In this document: positions 22,953 through 34,942 of the stretch, piece after piece | Position numbering within the stretch: the stretch's first letter is position 1 | How the letters are laid out: each line of letters starts with the position of its first letter | Source: Stropharia rugosoannulata | Lineage: Eukaryota > Basidiomycota > Agaricomycetes > Agaricales > Strophariaceae | NCBI GenBank assembly: GCA_028532985.1 | Contig: JANCIK010000013.1 | Coordinates: 682,001-746,000, forward strand | DNA: 64,000 nt | Direction: 5' to 3' | Translations under genes and position numbers: made by a program | Notes under the pieces: model-generated | The model's database searches: none | What the model was told of the DNA's origin: nothing | The model's input: only the letters and a program-made list of their open reading frames with translations

Positions 22953-24208
22953 GGATGAAATGGCGAAACCGATAGAAACCGTTGTCCTCTTATATGAGCG
23001 AAAATTAAACTCGGGACAGAACGGGAGATTGTTAATGTCGATCTTTGCCTCAGTGTAAGCAGATGTAAGCAGGGTTGACGGTGCAGCATTTTAAGCTTTA
23101 GTCCTGACACTTTCATTCCAAGCCCTAGTCAGGGAATTCAGCCAAGTATATCGGTCTTAGTGTCCACTGGCTTGCTATCAATACGACCCAGAAGAGATCA
23201 GTTATAGTTCCAACTTGGTTGCAATGGCACAGAAAGTAAGAGGAATGGTAGGGCGAACTCTTCTAGTCCGTGCCTGTCGCAGTTCAGTGGAAATGGACAA
23301 TGCCAGAGTGTTTGAGTCGGAGTCATGACGGTAGACCAAGGGGAGTTTGTTCCGGGTTCTTCCGAAAGTCCCTTGATGGGAGTTCCATCACATTCACCAT
23401 TCAAGACAACGGGCGCTTATAAGTGTTGCTTATACGCAAGCCTGCTCAGAGATAACCCCTTTATAAGGATGTGCCATATCTGCCTATCTATAGTACGTAC
23501 TCAACTAACCATTTCAACCGTCAACCAACGTTTAACGACATAGTCAGGCGCCGCAACTACCTGCTCCGGGCGTCAAATCACGACGGGACTCAAAAGTCCT
23601 TCAAACATCCGGTCAACTGTGAGTGATTAGACAGAACAAGAGTTGTCCCATAGACAGCTTGTACGGGAGATCTCAGGAAAGTTGTACAATACGCTATCCC
23701 AATTTTGTAGGACAAGTCATAAGTTGAGCAGTGGCACACTTTGCGTATGGATAACTGGTTGGAAGATGTGATTTCAAGTATACCATGAACTTTACAGGTG
23801 TCCAACGGTTATGGACAATGCAATTGTCCTATGGTAGTGACAAGTTCAGCTTAGAATTCAGCGGAAAGTGAACACAAGGTCGTTGCAAGGTGCGGCCGTG
23901 GAGTGCGGGAAGTTTACGGAATCGGCGCTCATACACATCCGTCTGGTCTAACTTGATTGAAAGGTTTTTCTCTGCATCAGCGCGGATCATAGCCTCGACG
24001 AGGATTTATTCCCTCCGCGCGGAGTACAGACTCAATGCATTCCGTTGGAGCCGGTTGAACACAATGAAAAGGCAGATGTCAAGTCCTAAAAATAGTAATA
24101 CCGCCATCCCCCTTTGAGAAACAACATCCCGTGAAAACTATTCGCTAGAATTCTTATAGAGTACACTGCATTAAACCGTTTCTCAGAAGACTTTATTCTC
24201 ATTGACGG
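22953..24208. other. 1.25 kb intergenic region
   Basis: It lies between two divergent genes and holds their promoters. Several open frames of 60-75 codons have no recognisable content. Confidence 0.4.
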
Positions 24209-25327
24209 ATGTCGGACTCGACTTCCCAGCCAACGTCGCAAACCTTTCAGGTCTTGGTCGACTCGTTGCTTGAGTCAACACTTCTGCAGTCCTTCCTCAC
24301 AGGTAATGCTGTGCTAGCCCTCTACTTCAGATTTGTACTCAATAGATTAACTTTATTGGCAGGGCTGTACACCCTCATTTTTGCACAAGCAATAGGTCAG
24401 TTCAGCCGCCTCAAGTATGTTGATTATCAACTTGACTAAATAGTTTGTTTTCCACCTTCATGAAACTCTGGTTCTGATACTAATAGCACCTCTGGCTCGA
24501 CAAAAGAGATGGTGGATATTGTCGGTAATCAGTACACTGTACTCGGTTGTACTCTTGAATTTGGTCACGACATGGATCATCTTGCGATCGGTTGTTGTAA
24601 CAAACCACGGGCCCCAAGAAACTCTCATGTTGGAAATTAGTGCAGGTCCGCAAAGCATGCAAACGTTGGCAAATGCAACGGTGCCTATTAGCGTTCTCAT
24701 AGCAGACAGTTTCTTGGTAAGACATTCAAATGCACGCACATCGAACCTTCTAACGCAGCTCAACATACTAGGTGTGGCGTTGTTACGTCCTCTGGGGGGA
24801 AAACAAAGTAATTATGATCGCCTATATGTTGCTACTATTAGGAGAGATCGGTGCGCACAATTACCCTCTATCAGCAATATAAGGTTAATTTATGTATGCA
24901 AATTATTCAAGCACTCCTCCCAGTCTACCTCGTCCTCAACATCACCATTACACCGAGCATTGACATCCTTGCACTCTATTTCATTATCTCCCTCGCTGTC
25001 ACAGGAGCGTCCACGTCCCTGATTATATACCGCATTGCGTCTGTACTTCGCCAGACACGCAACCTTCCACAAAGCATCCGTACCTCAAACACAAACTCAC
25101 AAGTAGACAGTCCAGACTCGACATACGAAGCAATTATCTCAATACTTGTCGAATCCGGCGTCCTGTACACCCTTTCTATATTGATTACGGGTATTCTACG
25201 TGCAGTGGGTCAGCATACAGGCGGGAGCACCTACAAGGCGGGCCAGGACTTTGCGTACATGCTCGTTCCCATAACCGTGGGTCTCGTTTTACCATCCTCG
25301 AAAGCACTCATCCTGAGAGATACTTAG
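24209..25327 (+). CDS. Seven-pass integral membrane protein of unknown function
   Basis: Five exons, 24209-24302, 24363-24395, 24487-24716, 24772-24850 and 24912-25327, give 283 residues in phase. The chain holds about seven hydrophobic segments, including WWILSVISTLYSVVLLNLV, VIMIAYMLLLLGEI, YFIISLAVTGASTSLIIY and LYTLSILITGIL, with a conserved-looking VWRCYVLWGENK loop before the fourth. This layout is that of a large mushroom family of seven-pass proteins sometimes compared with receptors; the role is unknown. The acceptor for exon 3 was chosen because the nearer TAG leads to an immediate stop, while CTAATAG keeps the frame. Confidence 0.78.
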
Positions 25328-26332
25328 GGTATTGCGCCAACAATGTTGACGGCGCGTATCGCTAGGCGGCGTGAGATGAGACTGCGCGAGACTGAGAAAG
25401 AGAATGCAATGCGCGCACCGCACCAATCGGCGCTTGTTTTCCAGAGACACACAATGTCGTGCACTCCAGTCTGAGGGAAAACCGCAAGTGAGTGGGATGT
25501 TTCAGGTGCATCAGCTGGATGTCCTGAGGTAAATGTATTTAGAAGAAAGGAAGTTCGAGTGCGCCAACTCATCACGCAGTGAGGGTGCCGGTGAACGGTG
25601 AAGAAAGTTCTAACTTCCCACCCCTCTGTGAGTCCCTGGATTCTTGAAATATGTAGTACGTACAGCACATATCTTGATTGACGGTCACGTACATATGTAA
25701 GATATAATGTACTTCTCGATTCTGGAACACTTCAGTGATGAAGGTGTGTGAGGCCCTGTAACGTTTGACAGGAGCTGCGGCCATGCCACATCCCGATGGC
25801 AGGTCTTGTCTGGCTCACCACTTTCAGTGAAGAGTCTGTTGACACTCGGAACTTGTATTTCCGGTCGCATAGATCATATTTTGCATATCTCTCAGAGCAT
25901 AGCAATCTCCTATTCAATCAAAATCCCTCAATAGATGCATTGTGACTCTGATTTAAATTTGTCAACTGATCACCGGCACTGATATATAACCTTACGCTTC
26001 TGTAATCACAGCAAAGTATTCTCCGGCGTCAGCTGTACCAACAAATCCCCCTATCACAACATGCACTCAGGTTCCGAGCCTCGAAGACTCAAGGATGTTC
26101 TAGCGGTCTTCTATACACACTATCAGACTTTACGTAGACATCTATTACCTATAAAATATCTCAAAATAGCTTTGGATGATGTGTGCGTACGGTGCACTTT
26201 TACTACTCCATAGTATGGAACTGTATTCCTATCAGTAGTTTCCTCTTTACCATCTGTATACACAGATAATGTGGACTTGTCACCTAGTTGCATGGTCGAA
26301 GGTGTCTGTGGAATGGAACACCAGAAAAGCGT
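25328..26332. other. 1.0 kb intergenic region
   Basis: It lies between the membrane protein gene and the left LTR. No gene, RNA or repeat is supported. Confidence 0.4.
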
Positions 26333-26823
26333 TGATACGCTGAAGCTCTCTATGAGCGCGTACAGGTGCGAGGTGGTTTCACACGGCTTCTAACCAACCC
26401 AAAACAACACAAACAAGACGAAATATCGTGAGAACGAGGGAGTGTAAGCTGCGACGTCAGCTTCGAACCACTCCTGGACGAGGTATACAACGAGAACGAG
26501 AACTGAGACGAAAACTAGGGCGCTAAGACGAGGGGAAACGAAATCTTCTTCTTTTTCTACATAAAGTACATGCTTTATATATGTAAAATCAAAGCATAGC
26601 CTACAGAATAAGTGTAATCCTAGAATGTAGGTGCTGAGTAAGTAAAGGGGCAAGGAAAGACCTAGAATTAATGAGTAATGTAATGAAAAATGCTGGAAAT
26701 GTAGGCGGGATATAGTTGTTCCGAGTGCGATGCAAGTCGGGTTGTGGCACGGTGGCTGTGCGACGTGGGAACACGGACTTGTGCGTGACGGATTCCGTGG
26801 CCGTAGATGGGCGCGGCTCATCA
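26333..26823 (-). repeat. Element A 3' LTR
   Basis: 491-base copy. In element orientation it reads TGATGAGCC...GCGTATCA. A 140-codon open frame inside it is duplicated exactly in the other LTR and is not taken as a gene. Confidence 0.92.
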
Positions 26824-26833
26824 TCTCCTCCCT
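26824..26833 (-). other. Element A polypurine tract
   Basis: AGGGAGGAGA on the minus strand, directly abutting the 3' LTR, where plus-strand priming of an LTR element is expected. Confidence 0.7.
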
Positions 26834-27320
26834 ACTGAAACACTGACTGTCCTCAGTCAGCCGTAAACGAAAGAAATAAATCAAAACAAGAGAAAACCGA
26901 AGCAAATAAGCAGAAAAAATGCGAAAGCTACACAATATAACAATACCAAAAACAAAACAAACAATCAAATATAAAAGATAAAGAAAAACAATGCAAAGCA
27001 AATGTAACGGAAGATAAACGTGCATAAAGGCATAATATAAACGACATACTGGCGCATAAACTTTTATACCAAGAGAGATTCATAAAATCTACCATATAAA
27101 CGAAATAATTAGCATATATCTATAACATATCTGAATAAAGCATAAAGCATAAGAGCAACGAAAAACGTAGCGGCATAACGGCATAAAGCGAGGGCAGGGG
27201 GTCCTCCCTACTTAGATATAAACTTGTGAGGATGAGAAAATAAAGTTGAACATAAAAACGAGGTGTCGAGAGATCCTGAGACATGTAAACGAGGCTGGCA
27301 TGTGTGGGGGGCAAGATAAA

Positions 27321-28960
27321 TTATCCGGGGCGCCTAGGACGAGGGCAGCGACGTCTGGGGATGAAATAATCACTATAGGCGATATTGGGGTGAAATCTAC
27401 GAGTGGCAGGGCGACGGAGTGCATGGAAACCAACTAGAGACGGTGGTGATGTGCAAAAACGAGAGAATATGTCTTTATCCGAGGTGCGGCATGTTCTGGG
27501 TGTAAATGATGGGCTAGGAAACAGTGGCGACGACTTGGGGGGTTTTAACTTGACTATAAATGTGTTTGACTTTAATATGTCACTGCTACGCGTAATAGAC
27601 GATGGTGGCGACGAAAGGCGATCTATGTGTGATATCTGGGGTGCAGGAAACAGAGTAGAGGGTGCAGGCGAAGGATACATGGACGAGATGCACTTCTGGG
27701 GTGGTAAGTCGATGCTGGATGGATATCTCGGGGTCCTAGAATGTGTAGCAACAAATTGAGACGAGAAGACACTGTAATATTTCTGTGAATTTGACTGAGC
27801 AACACTGGGCATAACTGCAACGTTTGAGGCGACGTTTGGGACCTGGTGACGGAGTCTGGCAATTTCCTGTTCGATTTCTGCAATCCTAGAGTCAATATTA
27901 TCGATGTACTGCGTGTCTGATTGAGTGGGTGACGAGGTGGCGATTGCGGGCGCGAAAATACTTTGTAAAACAGTTGGCGGCGACTGATACAACGTTCTTG
28001 ACTGTCCTGGATGTCTTCTATACCATTCATCGAATTTTTCCTTCAAAAATCGGCCTGGAATATCTTCTGGAATGTAAGCACCGGTGGGGAGCACTACTTT
28101 GTTGTCTGAATTGCGTATAACTTTTCCTGAATGCATGTAGTCATCAACGAGGGTGCAATGTCGAATAAAATGATTTTCTCCGCAGAACTTGCACTTGAAA
28201 ACGCGAGGCTTCTTGCTGGGGCAAATTAATGATGTAGACGACGGCTGAAATGTACTTTGTATTTCCTGGATGATCGACTTCGTAAATGCTGCGAAAATAG
28301 TCCGAAAATCATCGAGATTAATGTTTGTATTTGAGGGGGACGACTGGGACAGTATAGGCGACGAGTTGTGCGAGTAAACCGAGTGCGAGGCGCGCAAAAT
28401 AAAAATGGCGGCGGCGTAGACGTCTGTGATAGCGTGGGGATCGTCTGGATAATGGTCTGGGAACTTGAGCGCTAAACGCGTCGAAATTTTTGTCCAAAGC
28501 GACGGGGGAAAGGCACGAGGGTACATGCGCTTCTGCTCGAGATCTGATAGGCGTTGTTTCGAAATAAGGAACCGCGAAGTCGTAATAAAATGTGTATGGT
28601 AATCCGAAAGGTCTTCTAGAGTATTCATGCCGATGTGCAAACGATTTTCAATCAATAATTCGAGGTTGGCGAGGGTGTACCAATAATTGTCGTTGGCAGA
28701 TGGGTAAAGCTCGAAGACGGCGTCCTTAAAATTATCAAGGTCGAGAAATTGTCCAAAAATTGAGGAAGCGACTCCCAAAGGTCGGCGGTGTCGTTATCTA
28801 CGTAGCGTATGGCGTAACACTTCTGCTTGGAGGCGGTAACGATGCCGGATGTGCTGAATAGGTACTGAAGGTCGTAAAAATAATGCTTGAGCCCACGGGG
28901 CTTTGCTGGATCAAATGTCGGTGCGCGGGGGTCTCCAAAGGATGGCATGGGAAGGGACAT
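27321..28960 (-). pseudogene. Gag-like polyprotein gene of element A, frameshifted
   Basis: Two overlapping minus-strand frames together cover a Gag protein. The first (28960 leftward) begins MSLPMPSFGDPRAPTFDP and runs through ADLWESLPQFLD. The second takes over near 28740-28760 at LDNFKDAVFELYPSA and continues to 27321. The change of frame lies inside a continuous domain, so it is read as an indel rather than an intron. The second frame carries the Ty3/Gypsy-type Gag helices (LSDLEQKRMYPRAFPPSLW, LPDHYPDDP-like) and a zinc knuckle CKFCGENHFIRHC (CX2CX4HX4C), then a Ser/Pro-rich tail. Gag would form the particle and bind the RNA. Programmed frameshifting is an alternative, but the site is within the capsid region, not at a gag/pol border. 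Confidence 0.75.
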
Positions 28961-29075
28961 ATCGAGAAACGAGTGTAGAGGAACGACGAAGTGTTGGAGG
29001 AATTAGTTGTAAATTAATGTCGAAAATGCGCGAATAAAACAGGATTAGCTGAAGTCCAGTGCATAAGAAACTCAC

Positions 29076-29093
29076 CCCTCGCGGTGGGCTCCA
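29076..29093 (-). other. Element A primer-binding site
   Basis: TGGAGCCCACCGCGAGGG on the minus strand, three bases inside the 5' LTR. The TGG start fits the CCA end of a tRNA. The tRNA was not identified. Confidence 0.6.
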
Positions 29094-29096
29094 AAA

Positions 29097-29587
29097 TGAT
29101 ACGCTGAAGCTCTCTATGAGCGCGTACAGGTGCGAGGTGGTTTCACACGGCTTCTAACCAACCCAAAACAACACAAACAAGACGAAATATCGTGAGAACG
29201 AGGGAGTGTAAGCTGCGACGTCAGCTTCGAACCACTCCTGGACGAGGTATACAACGAGAACGAGAACTGAGACGAAAACTAGGGCGCTAAGACGAGGGGA
29301 AACGAAATCTTCTTCTTTTTCTACATAAAGTACATGCTTTATATATGTAAAATCAAAGCATAGCCTACAGAATAAGTGTAATCCTAGAATGTAGGTGCTG
29401 AGTAAGTAAAGGGGCAAGGAAAGACCTAGAATTAATGAGTAATGTAATGAAAAATGCTGGAAATGTAGGCGGGATATAGTTGTTCCGAGTGCGATGCAAG
29501 TCGGGTTGTGGCACGGTGGCTGTGCGACGTGGGAACACGGACTTGTGCGTGACGGATTCCGTGGCCGTAGATGGGCGCGGCTCATCA
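29097..29587 (-). repeat. Element A 5' LTR
   Basis: 491-base copy, the same length as the one at 26333 and apparently identical by reading. It should carry the element's promoter. Confidence 0.92.
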
Positions 29588-29862
29588 GCGTCTGCGATAT
29601 CAAAATGATAATCTCCACCGAAGATGCAATGGCTGCGTCACGATGCATTCCTGGCTTTATTACCTCACAGCCCGGAGGAAATCTAAGCAGCGACTTTCTA
29701 ATTGAAGCAAATTCGGTTATAGTAGCCAGTAGTACGGTATGGACTGCTAACATTTTAAAATGTGGAGAACGATTTTCAATACCTTCCACTTGGCCATATA
29801 AGCAACCAGAGTGTGGCGAGATTCTATAGACGTTGTCCTACATTTAAACTTTGCTCAGGGCA

Positions 29863-31985
29863 ATGTCTTTCTCAGGATGCTCTCTTGTTGTTGCTGCTGC
29901 AGCCGGGTTTCTTTTATTGACTATTATCTTCAGGTCTCTCTCAAGAACAAATGCCTCGTCAAGAGCAAAGCGTCTTTCTTTTGCTCCCGGCCCTAAACCT
30001 CTGCCTATTGTTGGGAACCTGTACGATATGCCGAGCAACAGTCACGGTGCTCGATATATTGAATGGGGGAAAAGATATAACTGTGCGCTTATAAGGACAT
30101 CTTCAACGCGTATCATGCTAATATGTTCTGTTATAGCCAATATACTTCACGCCACAGTGCTGGGGAAGCACTACGTAATACTCAACTCTTTTGAAGACGC
30201 AGAAGAATTATTTGAAAGATGTGCAGTGAATTATTCGGATAGACCATATGATCCTATTGCAGATATGTGAGCTTTACCATCTTCATCTTCTGGGAAGCCA
30301 ACGTCACATCTGATACTTGCATTTTACTAGGATCGGATGGGGTGGAAACATGGCATTACTATCTCTTGGCAACATCTGGAGGCAACATCGTCGCGTTGCT
30401 CAGCAATACTTTCGACAAAGCTCTGCAATTGAATACCACGGCATACAGTTGGAAAAGGTCCACAACATGTTGCGTGGACTACTTGAATCTCCGGAAGAGT
30501 TTGATTATCATAATAAAATGTGAGTCGAATAATTAATAGTAAGCCAGCGAGCTCTAAGAAGTGCACACACAGGCTTTCTGTGTCTATCCCGATGTCTATG
30601 ATGTATGGACACAATTTGCAGTCTTTACATGACCCTTTCGTCATCGCTGCACATAAAAATACTTCAATGGCAATGAAACTGCTTCAGCCCGGATTTTCGC
30701 TTATCGGTATTATTCACTGCTTGCAGTATATTCCTTCGTGGCTCCCTGGTGCAGTTACTCAGAGCATGGCAAAAGAGACAAAGCGCCTGAGTAACTTCCT
30801 TCGCAATAAGCCATTAGAAATGATGAAAATGCAGCTTGTGAGTAAGATAAATGTTTGATATTGTACACAACCTACTTAACCTTTTCAGAACGAGAATAAA
30901 GCAGGCATATCAATTGTGGCCAGGTATCTTGAGCTGAAAAATGGCGATGTACTGGGCGAGAACCTTATAGGAGATCTGGGTCTTGCAATATATGTTGGTT
31001 AGTCCTGACACTCCTGTCTAGTTTACCGATTTTATTCTTTCTTTATTATAGCTGCATCAGACACTACCATTTCCGCTACGGAGACGCTGATTTACGTGCT
31101 TGCCACCCATCCGAACATTCAAAAAAAGGCACAAGAGGAAATTGATCTGATAATTGGAAGTGATCGCCTTCCCAATTTTGCGGATAGACCCTCTTTACCA
31201 TACATTGAGGCTTTATATCGCGAGCTACTAAGATGGAGGCCTCCCGCTCCTCTTGGGATAGCCCACCACGCCGCTTCAAAGGATGTGTACCGGGGGTATT
31301 ATATTCCAAAAGGTATGTGTCTCAAAGAATTTCCTACCTGAATTCGAATGAAAGCCATAGCGCAGGGACTGGGGTTATTGCAAATATTTGGTATGCCAAT
31401 GTGCAAACTTGAACCTCATCAATACTAACGAGGTAACATGTTGATGTAGGGCCATGACACACGACGAGAAGAAGTATCCGGATCCATATACTTTCAACCC
31501 AGAGAGATTTCTAGACAGTGAAGGTAAATTGAATAGCGATGAACGCATACTTGCATATGGATTTGGCCGTCGGTGAGCTAATCTATGCATTCCATTGACA
31601 TGTGGTATCAATAACATATTATTAGTGTCTGTGTTGGAAAACATGTCGCCAGTTCAACAGTAAGCTTCGATTCTAAGATGCTCTTTTCACGTCATGAGTT
31701 CATAAACTGTGGTTTTCTTATTGTGTAGATGTGGATAACAATCGTTTCACTACTCGCAGTGTTCGATATATTCAAGGCCAAAGATATTTATGGCAACGAT
31801 ATTGATATTGCAGGAGAGTACGAAGAGGTGGGACTTATAACGTAAGCGGCATTCTCATGTTCGCTGGAAACTAATACAGACAAAAGTACTGTTGCAGGAG
31901 AATAAAGCCATTCAAATGCTTAATCACTCCTCGGTCAGAGATAGCAAAAAGGTTGATTCTCGGTTCACTGAGAGCAGACGATTGA
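29863..31985 (+). CDS. Cytochrome P450 monooxygenase
   Basis: Eleven exons (29863-30082, 30137-30266, 30331-30519, 30573-30837, 30889-30997, 31052-31312, 31366-31390, 31450-31572, 31626-31659, 31729-31841, 31898-31985) give 518 residues, normal for the family. An N-terminal membrane anchor (VVAAAAGFLLLTIIF) is followed by the proline-rich hinge GPKPLPIVGNLYDMP. The I-helix oxygen-binding motif reads AASDTT, the K-helix ExxR is in YRELLRWRP, the PERF motif is NPERFLD, and the haem-binding loop is FGRRVCVGKH with the ligand Cys present. It should oxidise small hydrophobic molecules at the ER membrane, using a CPR partner. Substrate is unknown. It lies 275 bases from retroelement A and appears intact. 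Confidence 0.93.
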
Positions 31986-32104
31986 TGAATCAATCACAAG
32001 CACTACTGTATCTCGTGACATCAGTACTTCAGTAGTAGTAGGCTAAACCAATCAGTTAGTTAATTAATTGTGACATATAGCATATAATTCGATTGAATGG
32101 CAGT

Positions 32105-32863
32105 CTAACTTGGTCTTGCACCAACAGATAAAGTTCCCTCCGCCGTTGCCTTCACCGCATCCAACGTGTCCATTAGACTGGCCCAATCTTTTAATCTCCG
32201 GCTTGCCAGTTTCCATTCGGGCACTGTTCGCAAGTCTGCAATCAAAGGGAAGAGGAAGAAGTCGGCCCAAGTCAGTGTCTCGCCGAAGACAAAACCCTTT
32301 GGCTCCATCAAGGACTCTGCAACCGAGAGGTAACGCTGGAGCTCTACTACACCATCCCTGATTTTTTCTTGTACCTCTGGTTCTGATAGTATGCCCTCGT
32401 CCAAAGCCTTGACACGAGGTTTCACAACAGTGGCCTCAATCATAGGAAATCCTAACATAGAGAAGATTGATCATAAATTCCTATTCTGCTAGATGTAATC
32501 CGCGGACTCACCAAAGGACGCTGCGAGACTGACAAACTCCCACATTTTTTCGGGTAAGGGAGACTCTGCCCCTGGGGTATCAGGGAGATGTAGGGAAGGC
32601 TCCGGGGCAATGCGATCAATGAAGCGCACTATGGCCTGGCTCTCGCGCAGCTTTATGTCCGAGTGCAGAGGCTTTCCATCAACCTCATGAATGATAAGTG
32701 TTGGCAGGTACCCGAATGGGTGAGCTTCCCGCGCGATGCTTGACTGCGGCGTGGTTGTAGTTTGTACGTATCGCAATCCTTTGTACTGAAGGCCGAGAGC
32801 AATCGTGCGGGTGAAGGTAGAGAATGGGGTCCCAACGAGGGTGTATGAGGCTTTGGTCGCCAT
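32105..32863 (-). CDS. Glutathione S-transferase family protein
   Basis: Two exons, 32863-32512 and 32451-32105, give 232 residues. The N-terminal half has the thioredoxin-like fold order (TLVGTPFSTFTRTIALGLQYKGL, FGYLPTLIIHE, RESQAIVRFID, where the ES pair is the glutathione-binding Ser region). The C-terminal helical domain includes FVFGETLTWADFFLFPL, the usual GST D-helix signature. It would conjugate glutathione to electrophiles or act in redox chemistry in the cytosol. It converges with the P450 gene 119 bases away; a joint role in detoxification is possible but inferred only from position. The subclass is not clear. Confidence 0.85.
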
Positions 32864-33074
32864 TGGAGTCAGTGGGAGCGAAGAGCGAAGATCTAAGAAC
32901 GGCCCGCGAGAGTTACGGTCACAAGGGGGTAAGATGGGAATAGCTTCAGACTGAAATAAAGTGAATTATATCATTTCTGGATGAATCAGCAAAATAAAAC
33001 AAAAGAATTACCGTATTCTCAGTACACAGGCCCAGAGCTTGATTATCTTAATCTAAACGTGCAGCTACCAGCCA

Positions 33075-34470
33075 ATGCCCCTCAGCCACTCTCCAATTAA
33101 AACGTGTGTTCTTGGCGTCGGACTGGCGGGATTGACATTCCATATACCCTTTATCCTCGCTCTACCTGAGATTTTTACGCTGCACTCTGTCTTAGAGAGG
33201 AATCCAAAGACCGAAGGTGGCAAGGCTCACGACAGGTTCGGAATCAGCACCAAGATCTATAGGACTTTGGAGGATGTTCTCGGAGATACAGATATCGAGT
33301 TGGTCATAATAGCAACACCCAATGCCACTCATTACGAATATGCAAAGGCGGCACTTGATGCCGGAAAGCACGGTTAGGAGTCTTGCCTGCTGAAAGGTTG
33401 AGGCGAAATACTAATTTCACTGCTAACAGTCCTTGTTGATAAACCTGTCACGGTCACCGCAGAACAGGCGAGAGCATTAGGTCGGATGGCAACTTCAAAA
33501 AGTCTCGTCCTGTACGCATATCAGAATATGAGATGGAGCAGCGATTTCCTGGCTCTGAAGAGGCTGCTTGCGGAACCGGATAATAGTCCCAGCTACCTGG
33601 GCGCAATCACCGAGTTTGAGTCGCAGTGAGTTATTTTATCCGCAGTATATGGGGCTTCACCTGATTGCGTATCACCGCTTGAAAGCTTCGACCGTTATAG
33701 GAAGACAATAAGGGGTTCATGGAAAGGGGAAGCGCTACCTGCAGCAGGCTTCATATACGACTTGGGCTCCCATCTCATTGACCAGACACTATGCCTCTTT
33801 GGTCGCCCTGCTCGAATTACGGCCTTCAAGCAGAACTTAAGGGGAATAGGAGATCCAACTGTAGATGACTGGGTAAGATTGCCAAATCATTCGCTCTACA
33901 ACCGGGTGAAAATAACTGAGTCAAAACCCTCCAGTTTACCATTATAATGCATTATGACAGAGGACTTACCAGAAAGCACCCTTTATCGATCACCTTGAAG
34001 GCTCACGTTCTTTCCGTGCTCTCTCCACAAGTTCGATATATCGTGCGAGGAACAGAAGGAACATTTGTAAAATATGGCTCTGACGTACAAGAGGAGCAAC
34101 TCAAAGCCATGTCTTCACCAGCCGCCATCTTGCAGGACGAGTACGGCATGGAACCAGAATATATTTGGGGAACTGTTGAAAAAGTTGAAGCTGATGATGT
34201 TACTGTCACTAAGTCGACGTCAGTAAGCCGTCCACTATTGACCGTTTCCCGAGTTGACTATTTTGTAGATGGCCCTCTAAAGAGCCAGGAGCATACATTG
34301 AGTTATTCAGAAACCTTGCAGCTTGCATTCGAGGTAACGAGACGCCCATCGTGAAGTGGGAGGAGGCAACAACGGTCATAGAGATAATTGAGCTGGCGCA
34401 TCGCAGCGCAAAAGATGGAATAACAGTTTCAGTTCCACTGGAATTGTTTGGCGGAGCAGTGGCCGAGTGA
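33075..34470 (+). CDS. Gfo/Idh/MocA family NAD(P)-dependent oxidoreductase
   Basis: Exons 33075-33372, 33430-33625, 33686-33872, 33935-34218 and 34269-34470 give 388 residues. The N-terminus is a Rossmann fold (KTCVLGVGLAGLTFHIPF, with GxGxxG), followed by ELVIIATPNATHYEYA and VLVDKPVT, the conserved EKP/DKP lysine segment. The second domain holds GSWKGEALPAAGFIYDLGSHLIDQ, whose D..SHLIDQ is the catalytic Asp/His region. These enzymes oxidise sugars or related alcohols; in fungi many are uncharacterised. It ends 18 bases before the target-site duplication of retroelement B, so the element sits just downstream in the 3' UTR. Coding sequence is intact. Confidence 0.9.
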
Positions 34471-34492
34471 GCTGGGTTCAAACCAGCTCCGG

Positions 34493-34755
34493 TGTGACGG
34501 ACCGCCTACGTCGTCACAAATATATATCTAATCTTATCTTCCTTTTCTTATATTTCTTTGACATACTAGATTACTCTTCATTTCCTCTCTTTAACCGATC
34601 GGACTGAAGCAAATAAAGTACAAACAGACCCGTAGAGTATAAAAAGCCCTCTGTATCGTAGTTAGAGGGCAGTCTTGAATTCCACAGCTTTACTCTGTCT
34701 GGTTTTCGAGGCTCACCCCGTGTGCCGGGACTCGTGAGAATCACGCCCCGTCACA
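34493..34755 (+). repeat. Element B 5' LTR
   Basis: 263 bases, TGTGACGG to CCGTCACA. The first 26 bases themselves form an imperfect inverted repeat (TGTGACG and CGTCACA arms), so the left end carries a second copy of the terminal motif. Confidence 0.92.
34638..34645 (+). promoter_or_regulatory. TATA box in element B LTR
   Basis: TATAAAAA inside the LTR, repeated at 38793-38800 in the other copy. Transcription should start 30 or so bases on and read into gag. Confidence 0.55.
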
Positions 34756-34942
34756 TATTTTTGACAGTACCCTTGCTGTCGGTATACTCTACTGCTTTAC
34801 GGGATCACCCCGAACCTCTGCTGGTACTTTCTACGACGAGCAAGCCCGTTACTGGACCTTTGACTGGCCATCAAACACCTCCAGGCGTAGTGCTCAAAAT
34901 TTTATCTTGGTAGCTAACAGTTTTTATTTTTAGTTACTACAC

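Larger units (their letters stand above)
26333..29587 (-). mobile_element. Gag-only (non-autonomous) LTR retroelement A
   Basis: Two 491-base direct repeats, apparently identical, bound a 2,273-base interior. The element is oriented on the minus strand. The repeats start TGAT and end ATCA. A primer-binding-like TGGAGCCCACCGCGAGGG begins three bases inside the right LTR, and a purine tract AGGGAGGAGA touches the left one, which fixes the orientation. Flanks share AGCGT/GCGT, giving a 4-5 base target duplication whose edge is ambiguous by one base. The interior codes for a Gag-like protein only. No protease, reverse transcriptase, RNase H or integrase motif is present in any frame. LTR identity points to a recent insertion, so another element must have supplied the enzymes. 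Confidence 0.9.

Noticed and set aside
24396..24440. Nearest acceptor (AAATAG) for exon 3 of the membrane protein at 24209
   Set aside because: It leads directly to a TGA; the next acceptor, CTAATAG, keeps the frame and the membrane segment pattern.
26390..27025. 211-codon minus-strand frame, repeated at 29154-29789
   Set aside because: Its shared part lies entirely in the LTRs of element A and is duplicated only because the LTRs are; the non-shared ends differ. Treated as LTR sequence, not a gene.
34440..34500. A real tRNA gene at the border of element B
   Set aside because: Only a T-arm and a short outer stem can be formed; there is no room for D and anticodon arms.
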